This document shows positions 6,282 to 9,247 of a stretch of 9,247 bases of DNA, piece after piece (positions within the stretch are counted from its first letter, which is position 1; the number at the start of each line of letters is the position of its first letter). The DNA comes from Planctomycetota bacterium. GTDB lineage: Bacteria > Planctomycetota > PLA2 > JAEUHO01. The translations under genes and the position numbers were made by a program. The notes under the pieces are model-generated. The model searched no databases, was not told the DNA's origin, and worked only from the letters and a program-made list of their open reading frames with translations. The stretch lies in the NCBI GenBank assembly GCA_024639415.1, contig JAHEIK010000123.1, positions 1-9,247 on the forward strand, read 5' to 3'.

Positions 6282-6287
6282 CCTGCC

Positions 6288-7808
6288 ATGCACGCCCGCC
6301 ATTTCCTGACCGCCTGCTCGTTTCTCACCCTCGTGCTGGGGCTGTCCGCCGCCGCTGCGGAGGACGTACCGCGCAGTTCAGCGACCCTGCCGTATCCGAT
6401 CGTCGACACGGCCCAGGTGCGCACCTTCGACGCGCACCGCGAGACGAAGTACCCGGCGCCCGGCAAGGCGTACTTCGGGCAGGACGCCCACTACGCCGGA
6501 AACGACCCGCGCTACAAGGACCTCGGCGACGGGACCGTGCTCGATCTCGTCACGCGGCTGATGTGGCAGAAGACGGCCGGCGCGAAGGGGACCTACGCCC
6601 AACTGAAGGCCGCCGCGTCGCGCTGCCGCACCGGTGGGCACAAGGACTGGCGCCTGCCGACGATCAAGGAACTCTACTCCCTGATCCTGTTCAGCGGGCG
6701 CGACCTGGACCCGATGAGCGCCGCGGTGGGGGACGCCACGCCCTTCCTCGACACGAAGGTCTTCGACTTCGCCTACGGGGACCGGTCCAAGGGTGAGCGG
6801 CTCATCGACTCGCAATGGGCGACGTCCACCGAGTACGTGCACACCACGATGCGCGGCGACAAGACGCTGTTCGGCGTGAACTTCGCGGATGGTCGCATCA
6901 AGGGCTACGGCCTGCGCTCGCCCCGCGGCGGGGACAAGACCTTCTTCGCGCGCTACGTGCGCGGCAACGCGGACTACGGACGCAACGACTTCGTCGACAA
7001 CAAGGACGGCACCGTCACCGACCGGGCGACGGGGCTCATCTGGATGAAGCAGGACAGCGGTCACCTGAAGGCCGGCACGTCCAAGGACGGCCGGATGGAC
7101 TGGCCGACCGCGCTCGCCTGGGCCGAGAACCTGAAGCACGCCGGCCATGACGACTGGCGGCTGCCGAACGCCAAGGAACTCCAGAGCATCGTCGACTACA
7201 CCCGTAGCCCCGCGACGACGCGCTCCGCCGCCATCGATCCGGTGTTCGAGGCTTCGCCCGTGAAGGCAGCCGACGGCTCCAAGGACTACGGCTTCTACTG
7301 GAGCAGCACCACACATGCGAGCGTGCGCGCTGCGGACGCAGCCGTCTACGTCGCCTTCGGGCGCTCGAACGGCTGGATGCACGGACAGTTGCTGGACGCC
7401 CACGGCGCGGGCTCCCAGCGCAGCGATCCCAAGACGGGGGACGCGTCGAAGTTCCCGCAGGGCCGCGGCCCGCAAGGTGACGTGGTGCGCATCCTGAATG
7501 TCGTGCGCTGCGTGCGGGGTGGCGTCGCCAAGCCGCGGCGCAGTGGTCCTGCCGTGCGGGCGCAGCCCAAGGGCGAGGCACGGCCCAGGGGCGGCGCACG
7601 CCCCAAGGGGCCGCCCGGCGGCGGGGGCGAGGCCTGGGTCAAGCGCCTGGACCGCAACGGTGACAACAAGGTCTCACGCGAGGAGTTCGACGGCCCCGCG
7701 CAGCACTTCGGTGACTTCGACCGCGACGGCGACGGCTTCATCGAAGCCGACGAGGCGCCGCGCGGGCCGCCGCGGGGCGGTCCGCCCGGCCGCCGGAAGG
7801 GACGTTGA
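6288..7808 (+). CDS. Secreted protein with two DUF1566 (Lcl-type) domains and two EF-hands
   Basis: The protein has 506 residues. An N-terminal signal peptide (MHARHFLTAC followed by a hydrophobic stretch to about 24) directs it out of the cytoplasm. Two tandem DUF1566 domains follow, at about 79-225 and 239-410. Each shows the family signature in the same order: a DGTV-x-D strand (81-86; 240-245), L/I-WM/Q-K (91-95; 250-254), a helix, then DWRLP-x-x-KEL (120-129; 289-298), and a late segment (YVRG; VVRCVRGG) closing the fold. A low-complexity Pro/Arg/Gly linker (about 412-446) leads to two EF-hand loops, DRNGDNKVSREE (455-466) and DRDGDGFIEADE (478-489). Both have acidic or polar residues at calcium positions 1, 3, 5 and 12. 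The tail is again Pro/Gly/Arg-rich. DUF1566 is thought to be related to C-type-lectin-like folds, so glycan or protein binding is plausible. The stop overlaps the sulfatase start by one base, implying translational coupling and a shared task. Confidence 0.85.
   Translation: MHARHFLTACSFLTLVLGLSAAAAEDVPRSSATLPYPIVDTAQVRTFDAHRETKYPAPGKAYFGQDAHYAGNDPRYKDLGDGTVLDLVTRLMWQKTAGAKGTYAQLKAAASRCRTGGHKDWRLPTIKELYSLILFSGRDLDPMSAAVGDATPFLDTKVFDFAYGDRSKGERLIDSQWATSTEYVHTTMRGDKTLFGVNFADGRIKGYGLRSPRGGDKTFFARYVRGNADYGRNDFVDNKDGTVTDRATGLIWMKQDSGHLKAGTSKDGRMDWPTALAWAENLKHAGHDDWRLPNAKELQSIVDYTRSPATTRSAAIDPVFEASPVKAADGSKDYGFYWSSTTHASVRAADAAVYVAFGRSNGWMHGQLLDAHGAGSQRSDPKTGDASKFPQGRGPQGDVVRILNVVRCVRGGVAKPRRSGPAVRAQPKGEARPRGGARPKGPPGGGGEAWVKRLDRNGDNKVSREEFDGPAQHFGDFDRDGDGFIEADEAPRGPPRGGPPGRRKGR
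7795..7802 (+). promoter_or_regulatory. Ribosome binding site of the sulfatase inside the upstream gene
   Basis: GGAAGGGA lies five bases before the ATG at 7808, within the last codons of the DUF1566 gene. Together with the TGATG overlap it supports coupled translation and this start. Confidence 0.75.
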
Positions 7809-9247
7809 TGTACCGCTTCGAACGAGTCGTGCGCGGCCTCGCCCTGGGCTTGCTGGCCCTGCTGAGCGTGACGGGTCCGGCGCAGGCCGAGGAGGCTCCG
7901 GGGCGTCCGAACATCCTCCTCTTGGTCGCGGACGATCAGGCGTGGAGCGGGCTGTCCGTCGCGATGCATCCGGACCTCAGCTACGCGCGCCATCGGCGCA
8001 TCCAGACGCCGAGCCTGGACAAGCTCGCCACCCAAGGCATGCGCTTCTCGGCTGCGTACGCGCCGGCACCCGTGTGCGCGCCGACGCGGATCGCGATCCA
8101 GACCGGTCGTAGTCCCGCCGCGCTGCACTGGACGCGAGCCGGCCCGAGCGTGACGCGCGACATGGGCTACAAGCTGACCGGGCCGACGAACATCCGTGCC
8201 CTGCCCGACAGCGAAACCACCATCGGTGAGCTGCTGAAGGCCGCGGGGTACGCGACCGCGCACTTCGGCAAGTGGCATGTGGGAGGCGGCGGACCCGGAG
8301 CGCACGGCTACGACGCGCACGACGGGGATCTCGGCAACGAGTACGCCGCCCGCTTCAAGGACCCGAATCCGGTCGACATCTTCGGCATGACAGAGCGTGC
8401 CGTCGCCTTCATGAAGAAGAACGGCAAGGCGAAGAAGCCGTTCTTCATCCAGATGTCCTGGCATGCGTTGCACGCGCCCGAAAACGCACTCGAGGCGACG
8501 ATGGCGAAGTACAAGCGTCTCGTGCCCGGTGCCAACGACAAGCGCGCCGGACGCATGGCGCTCGCCGAGGACCTCGACACGGGCGTCGGTCGCCTGCTCG
8601 CGGCACTCGACGAGCTGGGTCTGAGCACGACCACCTACGTCATCTACACCTCCGACAACGGAGGGAACGCCCGCGGCCAGGGCCGTGCGGGGAAAGAGCG
8701 CAAGCCCGCACGGCGCGTGATGGGCCTGAGCGGCGGCAAGGGCTCCCTCCATGAGGGTGGCATCCGTGTTCCGTTCATCCTGCGCGGGCCGGGCGTCGCG
8801 GAAGGCTCGTGGTGCCACACGCCGATCACCGGCCTCGACTTCCTGCCGACGTTCGCAGCGTGGGCGGGTGTGCGCAAGCTGCCGGCCGCACTGGAGGGAG
8901 GCAGCTTCGCCGCGCTGCTTGCCAAGCCGGACAAGGCGAAGGTGACGCGTCCGCGGCCGGGCCTTGCTTTCCACTTCCCGCACTACGTGGGCTTGGGTGG
9001 GCCGCAGTCTGCGTACCGCCTCGGCGACTACAAGCTGCTGCGCTTCTACGAGGACGACCGCGTGGCGCTGTTCGATCTGGCCGCGGATCCGCGCGAGCAG
9101 AACGACCTGAGCAAGACCCAGCCGGAGCGCGCGGCCGTCATGAAAGCGGCCCTGGAGACCTACCTCAAGGACGTCAAGGCGCAGATGCCTGCCGCCAACC
9201 CGCAGTACGACCCCGATACCCCGCCCAAGCCCCTGAAGCGCGGCAAG
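7808..9247 (+). CDS. Secreted type I (formylglycine) sulfatase, 3' end cut by window
   Basis: The frame is open for 480 codons to the window edge, with no stop seen. A signal peptide (RGLALGLLALLSVTGPAQA, about 9-27) is followed by the sulfatase core. PNILLLVADDQ (34-44) supplies the two metal-binding aspartates (42, 43). PVCAPTR (88-94) is the C-x-P-x-R signature; Cys90 would be oxidised to formylglycine and Arg94 stabilises it. GKWH (154-157) gives the Lys and His of the active site, HAPE (222-225) another conserved segment, and SDNGG (282-286) the remaining metal ligands. GGKGS-x-HEGGIRVP (309-322) is the typical following block. The C-terminal LFDL-x-x-DP-x-E-x-NDL motif shows the catalytic domain is complete and only a short tail is missing. 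Such enzymes hydrolyse sulfate esters of carbohydrates, usually in the periplasm; the substrate cannot be read from the sequence. A formylglycine-generating or anaerobic maturase must be encoded elsewhere. Planctomycetes typically carry many of these genes. Confidence 0.95.
   Translation, partial: MYRFERVVRGLALGLLALLSVTGPAQAEEAPGRPNILLLVADDQAWSGLSVAMHPDLSYARHRRIQTPSLDKLATQGMRFSAAYAPAPVCAPTRIAIQTGRSPAALHWTRAGPSVTRDMGYKLTGPTNIRALPDSETTIGELLKAAGYATAHFGKWHVGGGGPGAHGYDAHDGDLGNEYAARFKDPNPVDIFGMTERAVAFMKKNGKAKKPFFIQMSWHALHAPENALEATMAKYKRLVPGANDKRAGRMALAEDLDTGVGRLLAALDELGLSTTTYVIYTSDNGGNARGQGRAGKERKPARRVMGLSGGKGSLHEGGIRVPFILRGPGVAEGSWCHTPITGLDFLPTFAAWAGVRKLPAALEGGSFAALLAKPDKAKVTRPRPGLAFHFPHYVGLGGPQSAYRLGDYKLLRFYEDDRVALFDLAADPREQNDLSKTQPERAAVMKAALETYLKDVKAQMPAANPQYDPDTPPKPLKRGK

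Larger units (their letters stand above)
5961..6287. other. Non-coding interval and leader before the DUF1566 gene
   Basis: Counting from the stop at 5922, 365 bases lack a gene. Open frames on both strands here give Arg/Pro/Ser-rich products with no recognisable motif and no ribosome binding site. The interval should hold the promoter of the DUF1566-sulfatase operon, but I see no clear -35/-10 pair. The last 90 bases contain a cluster of short hairpins, listed separately. Confidence 0.5.

Noticed and set aside
6276..6287. Start at 6276 for the DUF1566 protein
   Set aside because: No Shine-Dalgarno site precedes it; GGAG at 6278-6281 serves the ATG at 6288.
6306..6317. LTAC near the DUF1566 N-terminus as a lipoprotein lipobox
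   Set aside because: The cysteine is at residue 10, before the hydrophobic core, so a lipoprotein signal does not fit; an ordinary Sec signal peptide does.
6378..7475. 365-codon open frame on the minus strand
   Set aside because: It is antisense to the DUF1566 domains; the Val/Arg/Gly-rich product has no recognisable motif.
7346..8983. 545-codon open frame on the minus strand
   Set aside because: It is antisense to the DUF1566 C-terminus and the sulfatase, both of which have clear domain motifs; its product is low-complexity.

Overview
The window is GC-rich bacterial DNA (roughly two-thirds G+C by eye), with strong Shine-Dalgarno sites and mostly accessory genes. A secreted double DUF1566 protein ending in EF-hands, coupled to a formylglycine-type sulfatase, points to a planctomycete or planctomycete-like bacterium. 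A three-domain PsbP/MOG1-like secreted protein and a TIR-membrane-propeller protein fit the same picture. A myxobacterium is the main alternative. The assignment rests on family distribution known to me and was not tested by a search.

Left part, minus strand (about 191-3626): a TIR / transmembrane / beta-propeller protein (1779-3626) is followed, after 109 bases, by a secreted protein built of three PsbP/MOG1-like repeats (191-1669). They may be co-transcribed. A possible 72-residue CxxC mini-protein (3636-3854) ends 9 bases before the TIR start, but it is doubtful. Positions 1-190 hold no gene I can support.

Middle part, plus strand (3853-5922): a divergent spacer leads into three small genes, each with its own ribosome binding site. 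They are a membrane-anchored protein with a ribosomal L7/L12 C-terminal-like domain, a stand-alone C1q/TNF-like jelly-roll protein, and an unrecognised 235-residue protein. A 525-base stretch without a convincing gene separates the last two. It carries an exact 11-bp tandem direct repeat near the start of the 235-residue gene. A long hairpin follows that gene and may end its transcript.

Right part, plus strand (6288-9247): a secreted protein with two DUF1566 domains and two EF-hands overlaps by one base the start of a secreted type I sulfatase, which runs off the window. This is the clearest operon here. It suggests sulfated-polysaccharide handling at the cell surface or in the periplasm, with the DUF1566 protein as a binding or partner factor (inference).

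The most unusual items are the TIR-membrane-propeller protein, the bacterial C1q-like protein, the membrane-tethered L12-like domain and the DUF1566-sulfatase coupling. No CRISPR array, tRNA, rRNA or insertion sequence was seen.
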